From assembly GCF_030687495.1 (NCBI RefSeq), contig NZ_CP117435.1, positions 5,026,501 to 5,090,500 on the forward strand: a stretch of DNA of 64,000 nt, in the 5' to 3' direction. Under the pieces are notes generated by a model that was given only the letters and a program-made list of their open reading frames with translations, made no database searches and was not told where the DNA came from. The position numbers were made by a program, and so were the translations under genes. This DNA comes from Pseudomonas sp. FP453. Its GTDB lineage: Bacteria; Pseudomonadota; Gammaproteobacteria; Pseudomonadales; Pseudomonadaceae. How positions within the stretch are numbered: position 1 is the stretch's first letter; each line of letters begins with the position of its first letter. This document shows, piece after piece, positions 34,073 through 43,020 of the stretch.

Positions 34073-34963
34073 GTGATCTCCACCCGCCAACTGCGCTACT
34101 TCGTCGAAATCGCCGACAGTGGCAGCTTCAGCGCCGCCGCCGAGCGTTTGTTTGTCGCCCAATCGGCGCTGAGCCGGCAGATCAAGGAACTGGAAACCCA
34201 ACTGCAAACCCCACTGTTCGAACGCACCGCGCGCCAGCCCCGGCTGACAGCGGCGGGCGAAGCGTTCTACCCGCGGGCGCGCAATCTGTTGAGTGAGCTG
34301 ATCAAAGCCAGTGAGATGACGACGCAGATCGGCAACGGCCAACTCGGCACACTGCGCTTGAGTCATTCGAGCACCGTGCCGATGAGCGGCGCGTTGCTGC
34401 AAGGAATCAGCACCTGGCTGGAACGCTGCCCCGGCGTGTCGATGGACATCGCCAAGCTGTCCTCGGAAGCGCAACTGGAAGAAATCGCCGACGGCCGCCT
34501 GGACGTAGGCTTGTTGCGCCTGCCGGTGCTGCGCCAGCGTGAAGGCGTGCGTGTAACGCCTTTATATAGTGAACAAGTGTTGCTGGCCGTGCCGCCGAGC
34601 CATGCGCTGGCAAGCAGCAGTGCGCCGATTGAACTGGAACAGCTCAAGGACGAAGCGTTTATCTCGATCCCCCACCCTCAGCGCGGCGGCCTGAGTTATC
34701 TGTCGGCCGAGTTGTGCATGCGTGCGGGATTTTTCCCCAAGGCCGCACGGGTGATGTCACGCAAGACCACCCAGTTGCAGCTGATCCAGGCCGGCTTCGG
34801 TATTGCCTTGTTACCAAAATCCATGCAGGACATCGCCCCCGCCAACCTGTGTTTTTTACCGCTGGCCGACCCGGACTGCCTGAGCACCGTGGCCCTGGCT
34901 TGCGCGCAGGCGCCCAGCGCACTGGTGGAGCAATTCTGCCAAACCTTGCAGGAATGCCTATAA
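34073..34963 (+). CDS. LysR-family transcriptional regulator
   Basis: A 296-residue LysR regulator. The N-terminal helix-turn-helix spans about residues 1-60 (MISTRQLRYFVEIADSGSFS; QSALSRQIKELETQLQTPLF), and a periplasmic-binding-like effector domain follows. The start is GTG at 34073, giving the usual family N-terminus. It lies divergent from the TauE/SafE gene, the standard LysR layout for a target gene. The effector is unknown. Confidence 0.9.
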   Translation: MISTRQLRYFVEIADSGSFSAAAERLFVAQSALSRQIKELETQLQTPLFERTARQPRLTAAGEAFYPRARNLLSELIKASEMTTQIGNGQLGTLRLSHSSTVPMSGALLQGISTWLERCPGVSMDIAKLSSEAQLEEIADGRLDVGLLRLPVLRQREGVRVTPLYSEQVLLAVPPSHALASSSAPIELEQLKDEAFISIPHPQRGGLSYLSAELCMRAGFFPKAARVMSRKTTQLQLIQAGFGIALLPKSMQDIAPANLCFLPLADPDCLSTVALACAQAPSALVEQFCQTLQECL

Positions 34964-34973
34964 ACTGCCGCCC

Positions 34974-34997
34974 ATGATTAAAGATCTCTGCTCATGA
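34974..34997 (+). other. Seven-codon upstream ORF coupled to xseA
   Basis: An 11-bp sequence, ATGATTAAAGA, occurs at 34974 and again at the xseA start at 34994. The first copy opens MIKDLCS, whose TGA overlaps the xseA ATG (ATGA). This may be translational coupling or merely a short duplication. Confidence 0.3.
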
Positions 34998-36373
34998 TTA
35001 AAGACCCGTTCGCCCGCCTGGGCCTCGACCGCGAAGTCCTCACTGTCAGCCAGCTCAACGGCCGCGCGCGGGTGTTGCTGGAAGACGTGTTCACCAATAT
35101 CTGGGTCGAAGGCGAGATCTCCAACCTCGCCCGCCCGGCCTCCGGCCACGTGTATTTCACCCTCAAGGACAGCGGCGCCCAAGTGCGTTGCGCACTGTTT
35201 CGCAATAACGCCGCGCGGGTGCGCCAAGCCTTGAAGGACGGCCTGGCGGTGAAGGTGCGCGGCAAGGTCTCGCTGTTCGAGGGCCGTGGCGACTACCAGT
35301 TGATCCTCGATACGGTGGAACCGGCCGGTGATGGCGCGCTGCGCCTGGCCTTCGATGCGTTGAAGGAAAAGCTCAGCGCCGAAGGCCTGTTCAGCGCCGA
35401 GCGCAAGGTGCCGCTGCCGGCCCATCCGCGGCGCATCGGCATTATCAGTTCGCCGACGGGCGCGGTGATCCGCGACATCATCAGCGTGTTCCGCCGCCGG
35501 GCGCCGAACATTGAACTGACACTGATCCCGACGGCCGTGCAAGGCCGCGAGGCGATCCCGCAGATCGTGCGGGCGCTGAAAATGGCCGACGCGCGGGGTT
35601 TCGACGCCTTGATCCTGGCCCGTGGCGGCGGTTCGCTGGAAGACCTCTGGTGCTTCAACGAAGAAGCCGTAGCCCGTTCCGTGGATGCGTGCGTTACGCC
35701 CATCGTCAGCGCCATCGGCCATGAAACCGATGTATCAATCAGCGACTTTGTCGCCGACGTGCGCGCCCCTACCCCGTCCGCCGCCGCCGAACTGCTTGCG
35801 CCAGACGCCAGCCATCTGGTGCGCCAGGTCGAGAACCTGCATCGCCGCCTGGTGATGCTGATGCGCAATCGCCTGAGCCACGACCGCCTGCGCCTGGAAG
35901 GCATGGCCCGGCGCCTGCGCCATCCCGGCGAACGCCTGCGCCAGCAAGCCCAGCGCCTGGACGACCTGGACATGCGCCTGCGCCGGGCCTTCGAGCGCAG
36001 CCTCAATACCCGTCGCGAGCGCCTGATCCGCCTGGAAACCCGCCTCGCCGGCCAACACCCCGGCCGCCAACTGGCCCTGCTGCGCCAGCGCCTCGACAGC
36101 CTTGCCGAACGCCTGCCCCGCGCCATGCGCGAAGGCCTCAAGGCGCGCCGCCTGCAACTGCAAAGCCAGGTGCAGACGCTGCACGTGGTCAGCCCGTTGG
36201 CGACCCTCGGCCGCGGCTACAGCATCCTGCTGGACGAACGCGGCCAGGCCATTCGCAATGCCGCGCAAACCCACACCGGCCAGCGCCTGACCGCACGCCT
36301 CGGTGAAGGCCAACTGCAAGTGCGGGTGGAAGACAACCACCTCACGCCCGTCACCCTTTCGTTATTGGATTGA
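34994..36373 (+). CDS. xseA: Exodeoxyribonuclease VII large subunit
   Basis: A 459-residue nuclease subunit. The N-terminal OB fold (LTVSQLNGRARVLLEDVFTN; IWVEGEISNLARPASGHVYF) is followed by the catalytic core (IGIISSPTGAVIRDI, ALILARGGGSLEDLWCFNEE, ISAIGHETDVSISDFVADVR-type residues) and a long arginine-rich coiled coil at about residues 275-400. It degrades single-stranded DNA together with XseB, which is not in this window. The M23 gene begins three bases after its stop. Confidence 0.96.
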   Translation: MIKDPFARLGLDREVLTVSQLNGRARVLLEDVFTNIWVEGEISNLARPASGHVYFTLKDSGAQVRCALFRNNAARVRQALKDGLAVKVRGKVSLFEGRGDYQLILDTVEPAGDGALRLAFDALKEKLSAEGLFSAERKVPLPAHPRRIGIISSPTGAVIRDIISVFRRRAPNIELTLIPTAVQGREAIPQIVRALKMADARGFDALILARGGGSLEDLWCFNEEAVARSVDACVTPIVSAIGHETDVSISDFVADVRAPTPSAAAELLAPDASHLVRQVENLHRRLVMLMRNRLSHDRLRLEGMARRLRHPGERLRQQAQRLDDLDMRLRRAFERSLNTRRERLIRLETRLAGQHPGRQLALLRQRLDSLAERLPRAMREGLKARRLQLQSQVQTLHVVSPLATLGRGYSILLDERGQAIRNAAQTHTGQRLTARLGEGQLQVRVEDNHLTPVTLSLLD

Positions 36374-36376
36374 TTG

Positions 36377-37198
36377 ATGCCACGTTTATTCAGCCTATTG
36401 ATGTTGTTGTGCCTTGCCGTTAACGCCCACGCCGACAGCTACATCACCCGCACCTTGAACAAGCCGGTGCCGGGTGGCGTGGCCGTCGTCGACCTGGGCC
36501 CGGCGGCAACTGCACCGAAGGCCAGCTACCAAGGCAAACCGGTGTTGGTGGTAAAGGAACAGGACAACTGGCTGGCAATTGTCGGCATCCCGCTGACGGT
36601 CAAGCCGGGTAACGAGCGCCTCAGCAGTGGCGGGCGCAACCTGCCGTTTATCGTCGGCTACAAGAAGTACCCGGAACAGCGCATCACCTTGAAAAACAAA
36701 AGCCAGGTAAACCCCGAGCCGGCGCAACTCAAGCGCATCGAGGCGGAACTGGCGGTGCAGATCAAGGCTTACCGCAGTTTCAGCCCGAACCTGCCCAGCA
36801 ACCTGGTGCTGGACAAACCGGTGAATGGGCCGCTGTCGAGCAAGTTCGGTGTGCGCCGGTTCTTCAACGGTGAAGAGCGCAATCCCCACTCCGGCCTGGA
36901 CTTCGCGGTGCCGGCGGGTACGCCGATCAAGACCCCGGCGAATGGCAAGGTGATCCTGGTGGGCAACTACTTCTTCAACGGCAACACCGTGTTCGTCGAT
37001 CACGGCCAGGGGTTTATCAGCATGTTCTGCCATATGTCGAAGATCGATGTGAAAGTCGGTGATCAGCTGACCCGCGGCGCCGTGGTGGGCAAAGTCGGCG
37101 CGACCGGCCGTGCGACGGGGCCGCATATGCACTGGAACGTCAGCCTCAACGATGCGCGGGTCGACCCGGCGATCTTTATCGGCGCCTTCCAACCCTGA
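36377..37198 (+). CDS. M23-family peptidoglycan endopeptidase
   Basis: A 273-residue exported protein with a signal peptide (FSLLMLLCLAVNAHA). The LytM domain occupies the C-terminal half, with HxxxD in NPHSGLDFAVPAGTPIKTP and HxH in GPHMHWNVSLND, the zinc ligands of active M23 enzymes. All look intact. The start is ATG at 36377; a TTG three bases earlier is a poorer choice. It is transcribed with xseA. A specific role, such as cell separation or envelope repair, cannot be assigned. Confidence 0.88.
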   Translation: MPRLFSLLMLLCLAVNAHADSYITRTLNKPVPGGVAVVDLGPAATAPKASYQGKPVLVVKEQDNWLAIVGIPLTVKPGNERLSSGGRNLPFIVGYKKYPEQRITLKNKSQVNPEPAQLKRIEAELAVQIKAYRSFSPNLPSNLVLDKPVNGPLSSKFGVRRFFNGEERNPHSGLDFAVPAGTPIKTPANGKVILVGNYFFNGNTVFVDHGQGFISMFCHMSKIDVKVGDQLTRGAVVGKVGATGRATGPHMHWNVSLNDARVDPAIFIGAFQP

Positions 37199-37207
37199 TT
37201 GATTCGA

Positions 37208-37233
37208 TTGCGCGCCAGCCAAATGGCGCGCAA
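37208..37233. other. Hairpin after the M23 gene
   Basis: A perfect 10-bp stem TTGCGCGCCA / TGGCGCGCAA with a six-base loop. It is followed by an A-run rather than a T-run on the plus strand, so it is not a classical terminator for the M23 gene. Confidence 0.5.
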
Positions 37234-37355
37234 TAAAAAATAGACGCGCGACAATTCCCAACCATAAAATCTTGTTTTCTACGCCAATAGCAGAACTTAT
37301 CTCAATTTTCCCCGACTGCTTGCCATCTTTCACCCCGGCGGTTAGGGTTGAGCTT

Positions 37356-37433
37356 ATGAAAACCTCTCACACCCTCATTCAGCTCCGCCAGCACCGCAGC
37401 CTGTGCCTTGTCAGCGCACGACTGCCAGGCTGA
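37356..37433 (+). CDS. Candidate 25-residue leader peptide upstream of leuA
   Basis: A 26-codon ORF from ATG at 37356 to TGA at 37433, preceded by TTAGGGTTGAG. The peptide has five leucines (it begins MKTSHTLIQLRQHRSLCL), spread rather than consecutive as in E. coli leuL. A weak GGCCG/CGGCC hairpin (37483-37500) lies just before the leuA ribosome binding site. The whole 322-bp gap 37199-37520 holds nothing else that I recognise. Attenuation of leuA is plausible but unproven. Confidence 0.45.
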   Translation: MKTSHTLIQLRQHRSLCLVSARLPG

Positions 37434-37520
37434 ATCGATCTGCCTCGTCCTACGCTTTATCCCCAATAACAGTTCCACGGCAGGCCGCCTCTTTTCGGCC
37501 CCTAAACAAAGGATTTCCCG

Positions 37521-39200
37521 ATGAGCATGCTCAAAGACCCGTCTTCGAAGTACCGCGCGTTCCCGACCATCGACATCCCGGACCGCACCTGGCCTTCGAA
37601 AACCATCACCACCGCGCCGATCTGGTGCAGCTCCGACCTGCGTGATGGCAACCAGTCGCTGATCGAGCCGATGGACGCCGCGAAGAAACTGCGTTTCTGG
37701 AAGACCCTGGTGTCGGTAGGCGTGAAGGAAATCGAAGCGTCGTTCCCGGCTGCGTCGCAAACCGACTTTGACTTCGTGCGCACCCTGATCGAAGACAACC
37801 ACATCCCCGCGGACACCACCATCCAGGTGCTGACCCAGGGCCGTGAAGACTTGATCGCGCGCACCTTTGAATCCCTGCGCGGTGCGAAAAAGGCCATCGT
37901 GCACTTGTACAACGCCACTTCGCCGTCGTTCCGCCGCATCGTGTTCAACCAGGACAAGGACGGCATCAAGGCCATCGCGGTCAACGCGGCCAAGCTGTTC
38001 GTCAAATATGCCGCCCAGCAGCCAGAGACCCAGTGGACCTTCGAATATTCCCCGGAGACCTTCAGCGCTACTGAGCTGGAGTTCGCCAAGGAAGTCTGTG
38101 ACGCGGTGATCGAGGTGTGGAACCCGACGCCTGAGCACAAGATGATCCTAAACCTGCCAGCCACGGTTGAATGCGCCACGCCGAACATCTATGCCGACCA
38201 GATCGAGTGGTTCGGTCGCCATATCAACCGTCGTGACAGCGTGATCATCAGCCTGCACACCCACAACGACCGTGGCACCGGCGTAGCCGCCACCGAGCTG
38301 GGCCTGATGGCCGGCGCCGACCGTGTCGAAGGTTGCCTGTTCGGCAACGGCGAGCGTACCGGTAACGTCGACCTGGTCACCGTGGCACTGAACATGTACA
38401 CCCAGGGCCTCGACCCGCAGCTGGACTTCTCCGATATCGACGGCGTGCGCAAAGTCGTCGAAGAGTGCAACCAGATCCAGGTGCACCCGCGTCACCCGTA
38501 CGTGGGCGACCTGGTGCACACCGCCTTCTCCGGCTCCCACCAGGACGCGATCCGCAAGGGCTTCGCCCAGCAGAAAGACGACGCCCTGTGGGAAGTGCCG
38601 TACTTGCCGATCGACCCCGCCGACATCGGCCGCAGCTACGAAGCCGTGATCCGTGTGAACAGCCAGTCGGGCAAAGGCGGCATCGCCTACCTGCTGGAGC
38701 AGGAATACGACATCAGCTTGCCGCGCCGCATGCAGATCGAGTTCAGCCAGGTGGTCCAGGCCGAAACCGACCGCGTGGGCCTGGAGATGACCGCGCCACA
38801 GATCTACGCCTTGCTGCAGCGTGAATACCTGCAAGCCAACACCCCGTACGCGCTGGTCAGCCATCGTCTGCAGGAAGAGAACGGCAACAGCAGCGTGGAA
38901 GTGGAAGTGTCGGGCAAGGGCCAGGGCGAGACCAACCTGCGCTGGCAGGGCAAGGGCTACGGCACCCTGGAAGCGCTGGTCGCTGCCTTGCCGATCAAGG
39001 TCGAGATCATGGACTACAACGAACACGCAATCGGCGCCGGCACCAATGCCAAGGCGGCGGCCTACATTGAACTGCGTGTGAACGGTGAACGTCCGGTGCA
39101 TGGCGTGGGCATTGATGAAAACATCACCACGGCCAGTTTCAAGGCGGTGTTCAGTGCGCTGAACCGTTCGTTGAGCCAGTTGGAAGCGAAAGCGGCGTAA
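37521..39200 (+). CDS. leuA: 2-isopropylmalate synthase
   Basis: A 559-residue enzyme that condenses acetyl-CoA with 2-oxoisovalerate at the first step of leucine synthesis. The HMGL-like barrel carries [33 protein letters not shown] and the metal site [11 protein letters not shown]. The C-terminal part is the LeuA regulatory domain for leucine feedback. It is the long LeuA form typical of Pseudomonas. It is monocistronic, with a possible leader upstream and a strong terminator downstream. Confidence 0.97.
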   Translation: MSMLKDPSSKYRAFPTIDIPDRTWPSKTITTAPIWCSSDLRDGNQSLIEPMDAAKKLRFWKTLVSVGVKEIEASFPAASQTDFDFVRTLIEDNHIPADTTIQVLTQGREDLIARTFESLRGAKKAIVHLYNATSPSFRRIVFNQDKDGIKAIAVNAAKLFVKYAAQQPETQWTFEYSPETFSATELEFAKEVCDAVIEVWNPTPEHKMILNLPATVECATPNIYADQIEWFGRHINRRDSVIISLHTHNDRGTGVAATELGLMAGADRVEGCLFGNGERTGNVDLVTVALNMYTQGLDPQLDFSDIDGVRKVVEECNQIQVHPRHPYVGDLVHTAFSGSHQDAIRKGFAQQKDDALWEVPYLPIDPADIGRSYEAVIRVNSQSGKGGIAYLLEQEYDISLPRRMQIEFSQVVQAETDRVGLEMTAPQIYALLQREYLQANTPYALVSHRLQEENGNSSVEVEVSGKGQGETNLRWQGKGYGTLEALVAALPIKVEIMDYNEHAIGAGTNAKAAAYIELRVNGERPVHGVGIDENITTASFKAVFSALNRSLSQLEAKAA

Positions 39201-39218
39201 TCGGCTGCTGAAATGTGG

Positions 39219-39252
39219 AAGGCCCCTGGATGTGAGTCCAGGGGCCTTTTTT
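39219..39252 (+). terminator. Rho-independent terminator of leuA
   Basis: A 12-bp stem AAGGCCCCTGGA / TCCAGGGGCCTT with a six-base loop, running into six T residues, 18 bp after the stop. Confidence 0.95.
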
Positions 39253-39269
39253 GTTGGTTGTGAGAGCCT

Positions 39270-39342
39270 CATCGCGGGCAAGCCCGCTCCCACAGTTGAA
39301 CGTGTTCACAAATCAAAATGTGGGAGCGGGCTTGCCCGCGAT
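39270..39342. repeat. REP pair (REPIN), G-type arms
   Basis: Arms at 39270-39294 and 39319-39342. The spacer (GTTCACAAATCAAAA) resembles that of the 24.3 kb element although the arms are of the other type. Confidence 0.9.
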
Positions 39343-39351
39343 AGCGGTGTG

Positions 39352-40143
39352 TCAGACAAACTGAAAAGTATCGGCATCCAGATTCGCCGGGAATCGGGTG
39401 CGATACGACGCCAGCTCCGCCGCATTCAGGCACACCTGGAACACGCCATCCGCTTCCCCCGCACTGAGCAAGGTCTCACCCTGGAAATCCAACACCTGGC
39501 TGTCCCCGGTGTAGGCAAAGCCCTTGCCATCCGTGCCCACCCGATTCACCGCCGCCACGTAACACAGGTTCTCGATGGCCCGCGCCGGCAACAGGCGGTT
39601 CCAATGCAATCGCCGTGCGCCGGGCCAGTTGGCGGTGTACAGCAGCAGGTCCGTGTCCTGGGCATCGCGGCTCCACACCGGGAAGCGCAGGTCGTAGCAA
39701 ATCAGCGGGCGAATGCGCCAGCCCTTCAACTCGAACTGCACCTGGCGTTCGCCGGGGGTGTAGTGATTGTGCTCGCCGGCCATGCGGAACAGGTGGCGCT
39801 TGTCGTAGTGCCACACCTCGCCGTCCGGGCGTGCCCACAGCAAGCGGTTGCGGTGGCTGCCATCGGCGGCCTCGATAATCACGCTGCCGGTAATCACGGC
39901 GTTGTATTTTTTCGCCTGGGCCTGGAGCCAGTGATGGGTCGGACCGTGCTCCGGTTCGGCCAAGACAGCGGACTCCATGGAGAAACCGGTGGTGAACATC
40001 TCCGGCAGGACGATCAGGTCGGCGCCCCTGGCCTGTTCCAGCAACAGCTCGAAGTGTTCCAGGTTGGCCTGGCGGTCATGCCAGGCCAGGGTGGTCTGGA
40101 TCAGGGCGATGTTCAGGTCCGGCAGTGCACTTAGATCACGCAT
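39352..40143 (-). CDS. Omega-amidase, carbon-nitrogen hydrolase family (YafV-like)
   Basis: A 263-residue nitrilase-superfamily protein with the Glu-Lys-Cys triad: E48 in VLPEMF, K115 in YDKRHLFR and C149 in PLICYDLRFP. It matches YafV/NIT2-type omega-amidases, which hydrolyse 2-oxoglutaramate or 2-oxosuccinamate. The preceding gene, overlapping by 13 bp, is an aminotransferase of the type that can use glutamine as donor and so would make that substrate. This pairing supports the role. Confidence 0.85.
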   Translation of the reverse strand: MRDLSALPDLNIALIQTTLAWHDRQANLEHFELLLEQARGADLIVLPEMFTTGFSMESAVLAEPEHGPTHHWLQAQAKKYNAVITGSVIIEAADGSHRNRLLWARPDGEVWHYDKRHLFRMAGEHNHYTPGERQVQFELKGWRIRPLICYDLRFPVWSRDAQDTDLLLYTANWPGARRLHWNRLLPARAIENLCYVAAVNRVGTDGKGFAYTGDSQVLDFQGETLLSAGEADGVFQVCLNAAELASYRTRFPANLDADTFQFV

Positions 40144-41279
40144 AGCTTTTCAGCTGCTTGGCGCAGCGTCTCCTCGCGTTTGGCAAAGCACAGGCGCACC
40201 AGGCGCTGGCCTTGCGGTGGGTTCTGGTAGAACACCGAGACCGGGATCGTCGCCACGCCGTGTTCGCGGGTCATCCACAGGGACATGGCGACGTCATCCA
40301 GGTCCGGGCGGATCTGTGAGTAATCCACCAGTTGGAAGTAGGTGCCGGCCACGCGACTAAAGCTGAAACGCGACGGCGCCAGCAAGTCGCAGAACAGGTC
40401 ACGCTTGGCCTGGTAGAACGCCGGCAGTTCCTCGACATGTTCCGGGTGCTCGACCATGAAGTCAGCCAGGGCGAACTGCAACGGCGTCACGCCGCAAAAG
40501 TTGACGTACTGGTGCACCTTGCGCAGTTCGGCCGTAAGCGCCGGTGGCGCAACCACGTAGCCGGTTTTCCAGCCGGTGACGTGGTAGGTCTTGCCGAAGG
40601 AGCTGACCACGAAGGCGCGCGCGTACAACTCTTCGTGGGCCAGCACGCTGACGTGAGGCACACCGTCGAACACCAGGTGTTCGTAGACCTCATCGCTGAC
40701 CAGGTAGATATCGCGGTCGCGGATCAATTCGGCCAACTGGTCCAGCTCGGCGCGGCTGATCAGGGCGCCTGTGGGGTTGTGTGGGGTGTTGAGGATGATC
40801 ATGCGTGTACGCGGCGACAGCGCCGCCTTGATCCGCTCAAAATCCAGCGCAAAGCCTTGCAGGCTCAACTGCACATGCACACAACGACCACCGGCCAGCT
40901 CGACCGAGGGCTCATAGCTGTCGTAGCAAGGGTCGAACACGATGACTTCATCACCGCTGCGGATCACCGCCTGGATGGCGCAGAAGATCGCGGCGGTGGC
41001 GCCGGGTGTGATGGTCACTTCGCTGTCGGCATTCACGGTGGCGCCATAGCTGCGGGCGATCTTGGCTGCCACTTGCTGGCGCAGGGCCGGCAGGCCGGTC
41101 ATCGGCGAATATTGGTTGTGCCCGCTGGCAACGTGCTTGCCCACCGCATCGAGCAAGCCTTGGGGGCCGTTGAAGTCGGGGAAGCCCTGGGACAGGTTGA
41201 GCGCGCCCGTCTCGGCAGCGAGTTGCGACATGGTGGTGAAAATGGTCGTGCCGACATTCGGCAGCTTGCTGGTGATCAT
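40131..41279 (-). CDS. PLP-dependent aminotransferase (methionine/glutamine transaminase type)
   Basis: A 382-residue class I aminotransferase. Motifs: LNLSQGFPDFNGPQ, NTPHNPTG, VSDEVYEHLVFDG and the PLP lysine in SFGKTYHVTGWKTGY. It resembles E. coli YbdL (methionine aminotransferase) and kynurenine/glutamine transaminases. The coupled omega-amidase gene downstream suggests it uses glutamine to re-aminate 4-methylthio-2-oxobutanoate in methionine salvage; this is inference. The ATG at 41279 gives the family start MITSKLPN. Confidence 0.85.
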   Translation of the reverse strand: MITSKLPNVGTTIFTTMSQLAAETGALNLSQGFPDFNGPQGLLDAVGKHVASGHNQYSPMTGLPALRQQVAAKIARSYGATVNADSEVTITPGATAAIFCAIQAVIRSGDEVIVFDPCYDSYEPSVELAGGRCVHVQLSLQGFALDFERIKAALSPRTRMIILNTPHNPTGALISRAELDQLAELIRDRDIYLVSDEVYEHLVFDGVPHVSVLAHEELYARAFVVSSFGKTYHVTGWKTGYVVAPPALTAELRKVHQYVNFCGVTPLQFALADFMVEHPEHVEELPAFYQAKRDLFCDLLAPSRFSFSRVAGTYFQLVDYSQIRPDLDDVAMSLWMTREHGVATIPVSVFYQNPPQGQRLVRLCFAKREETLRQAAEKLCVI

Positions 41280-41300
41280 GGGAGCCCCCCTTCGGGTGAG

Positions 41301-41414
41301 GCTGCAAGTTTTAAGCTGCAAGCTGCAAGCAGGTCAAGCGACAAACCATCAGGCACAAAAAAGGGCTCCAAAGGAGCCCTCTCTTGCAGCTTGTAGCTTA
41401 CAACCTGAAGCTGC
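41301..41414. repeat. Inverted repeat of the GCTTGCAGCTTG type around a terminator
   Basis: The left arm at 41301-41330 (repeats of AGCTGCAAG) and the right arm at 41383-41414 (CTTGCAGCTTGTAGCTTAC...) are imperfect inverted copies and enclose the der terminator. The right arm overlaps the region just outside the der stop. Confidence 0.6.
41355..41386 (-). terminator. Rho-independent terminator of der
   Basis: Stem GGGCTCC / GGAGCCC (41363-41369, 41373-41379) with a three-base loop; the minus-strand transcript runs into TTTTTT. About 30 bp downstream of the der stop. Confidence 0.9.
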
Positions 41415-41416
41415 CG

Positions 41417-42886
41417 TTACTTCTTATCCCGGCGCTTCTTGTCGGCCTTCTTGTGGTGAGTCATCAAACGACGCTTCTTGTTCACCTGACGGTCGGTCAA
41501 GGTGTTCTTGTTGCCTTCGTACGGGTTATCACCACCCTTGAACTCGATACGGATCGGCGTACCGACCAGTTTCAAGACACGACGGTAGGTGTTTTCCAGG
41601 TAACGCACGTAGGACTTCGGCACCTTCTCGATCTGGTTACCGTGGATCACGATAATCGGCGGGTTGGCACCACCCAAGTGGGCGTAACGCAGTTTGATCC
41701 GGCGGTTGTTGACCATCGGCGGCGCGTGCTCGCCTACCGCGTCTTCCAGGATCTGGGTGAGGCGGTTGGTCGGCCAGCGGGTGACCGCGGACTTGAACGA
41801 GTTCTGTACGGATGCGTAGAGGTTGCCCACGCCAGTACCGTGCAGTGCCGAGATAAAGTGGATATCGGCGAACTCGACGAAGAACAGCCGACGTTGCAGC
41901 TCGATCTTGACGAAATCGCGCTCGCTCGGCGTCATGCCGTCCCACTTGTTGATCGCGATCACCAGGGCGCGACCGGCTTCCAGGGCAAAGCCCAGCAGGT
42001 TCAGGTCGTGGTCCACCACGCCTTCGCGGGCGTCCATCACAAAGATCACCACGTTGGCGTCTTTGATCGCTTGCAGGGTTTTCACCACCGAGAACTTTTC
42101 AACTTCCTCGTGGATCTTGCCGCGCTTGCGCACACCGGCGGTGTCGATCAGCGTGTACTTTTCCTCGTTGCGTTCGAACGGGATGTAGATGCTGTCGCGG
42201 GTGGTGCCGGGTTGGTCATAAACGATTACCCGGTCTTCACCGAGCATGCGGTTGACCAGGGTCGACTTGCCCACGTTAGGGCGGCCGATGATGGCGATCT
42301 TGATACCGTCTTTTTCGCTCGGACCAGGAATGCGCTTGGCTTCCTCGCCTTCGGCGACGATCTCTTCTTCACCCTCTTCTTCCTCGACATCATCCTTGGG
42401 GAAATCGCGCAGGGCGATTTCCAGCATCTGGGTGATACCACGACCGTGGGCACCGGCGACCGGAATCGCATCGCCCAGGCCCATCGGGCTGAATTCGGCA
42501 CGGGCCGCTTCAGGATCGATGTTGTCGATCTTGTTCGCGACCAGGTAGGAACGCTTGTTGCGCTTGCGCAGGTGCTCGCCAATCATTTGGTCAGCAGCGG
42601 TGTAGCCCGCACGGGCGTCCACCAGGAACAACACGACATCGGCTTCTTCAATGGCGAGCAGCGACTGCTCGGCCATTTTTTCGTCCATGCCATGTTCGTC
42701 ACCGGAGATACCACCGGTGTCGACAATAATGTATGAGCGCCCTTGCCACTTTGCCTCACCGTATTGGCGATCACGGGTCAGACCGGACAAGTCGCCAACG
42801 ATGGCGTCACGAGTCCTGGTCAGGCGGTTGAACAAGGTGGACTTGCCGACGTTAGGTCGGCCCACCAGGGCGATTACGGGAACCAT
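41417..42886 (-). CDS. der: Ribosome biogenesis GTPase Der (EngA)
   Basis: A 489-residue double GTPase for 50S subunit assembly. The first G domain starts at [20 protein letters not shown], with [12 protein letters not shown] and VDTGG; the second has [31 protein letters not shown] and INKWDGM. A KH-like C-terminal domain ends in the basic tail [13 protein letters not shown]. An acidic insertion with [12 protein letters not shown] residues lies between the two G domains. The ATG at 42886 is preferred to one four codons upstream, since it begins at the beta strand of G1. Confidence 0.97.
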   Translation of the reverse strand: MVPVIALVGRPNVGKSTLFNRLTRTRDAIVGDLSGLTRDRQYGEAKWQGRSYIIVDTGGISGDEHGMDEKMAEQSLLAIEEADVVLFLVDARAGYTAADQMIGEHLRKRNKRSYLVANKIDNIDPEAARAEFSPMGLGDAIPVAGAHGRGITQMLEIALRDFPKDDVEEEEGEEEIVAEGEEAKRIPGPSEKDGIKIAIIGRPNVGKSTLVNRMLGEDRVIVYDQPGTTRDSIYIPFERNEEKYTLIDTAGVRKRGKIHEEVEKFSVVKTLQAIKDANVVIFVMDAREGVVDHDLNLLGFALEAGRALVIAINKWDGMTPSERDFVKIELQRRLFFVEFADIHFISALHGTGVGNLYASVQNSFKSAVTRWPTNRLTQILEDAVGEHAPPMVNNRRIKLRYAHLGGANPPIIVIHGNQIEKVPKSYVRYLENTYRRVLKLVGTPIRIEFKGGDNPYEGNKNTLTDRQVNKKRRLMTHHKKADKKRRDKK

Positions 42887-42914
42887 GCGGCTCTCCACTT
42901 CGTTATTTCAGAAA

Positions 42915-42942
42915 ATACAAAAGCCGCTGCAAGGCAGCGGCT
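42915..42942 (-). terminator. Terminator after bamB
   Basis: A 9-bp stem AGCCGCTGC / GCAGCGGCT with a three-base loop; on the minus strand it is followed by TTTTG. It lies between bamB and der, so der may have its own promoter as well. Confidence 0.75.
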
Positions 42943-43020
42943 GGTGCTCGGGGCAGCATCGTCAGATGCCGCATGCCCCGCCGAAGCGGGGCCGCCTGGG
43001 TGTTACCCCAAGCATAGTTC

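Noticed and set aside
37208..37240. Terminator after the M23 gene
   Set aside because: The stem is strong but is followed by A residues, not T, on the transcribed strand, so it is listed as a hairpin only.
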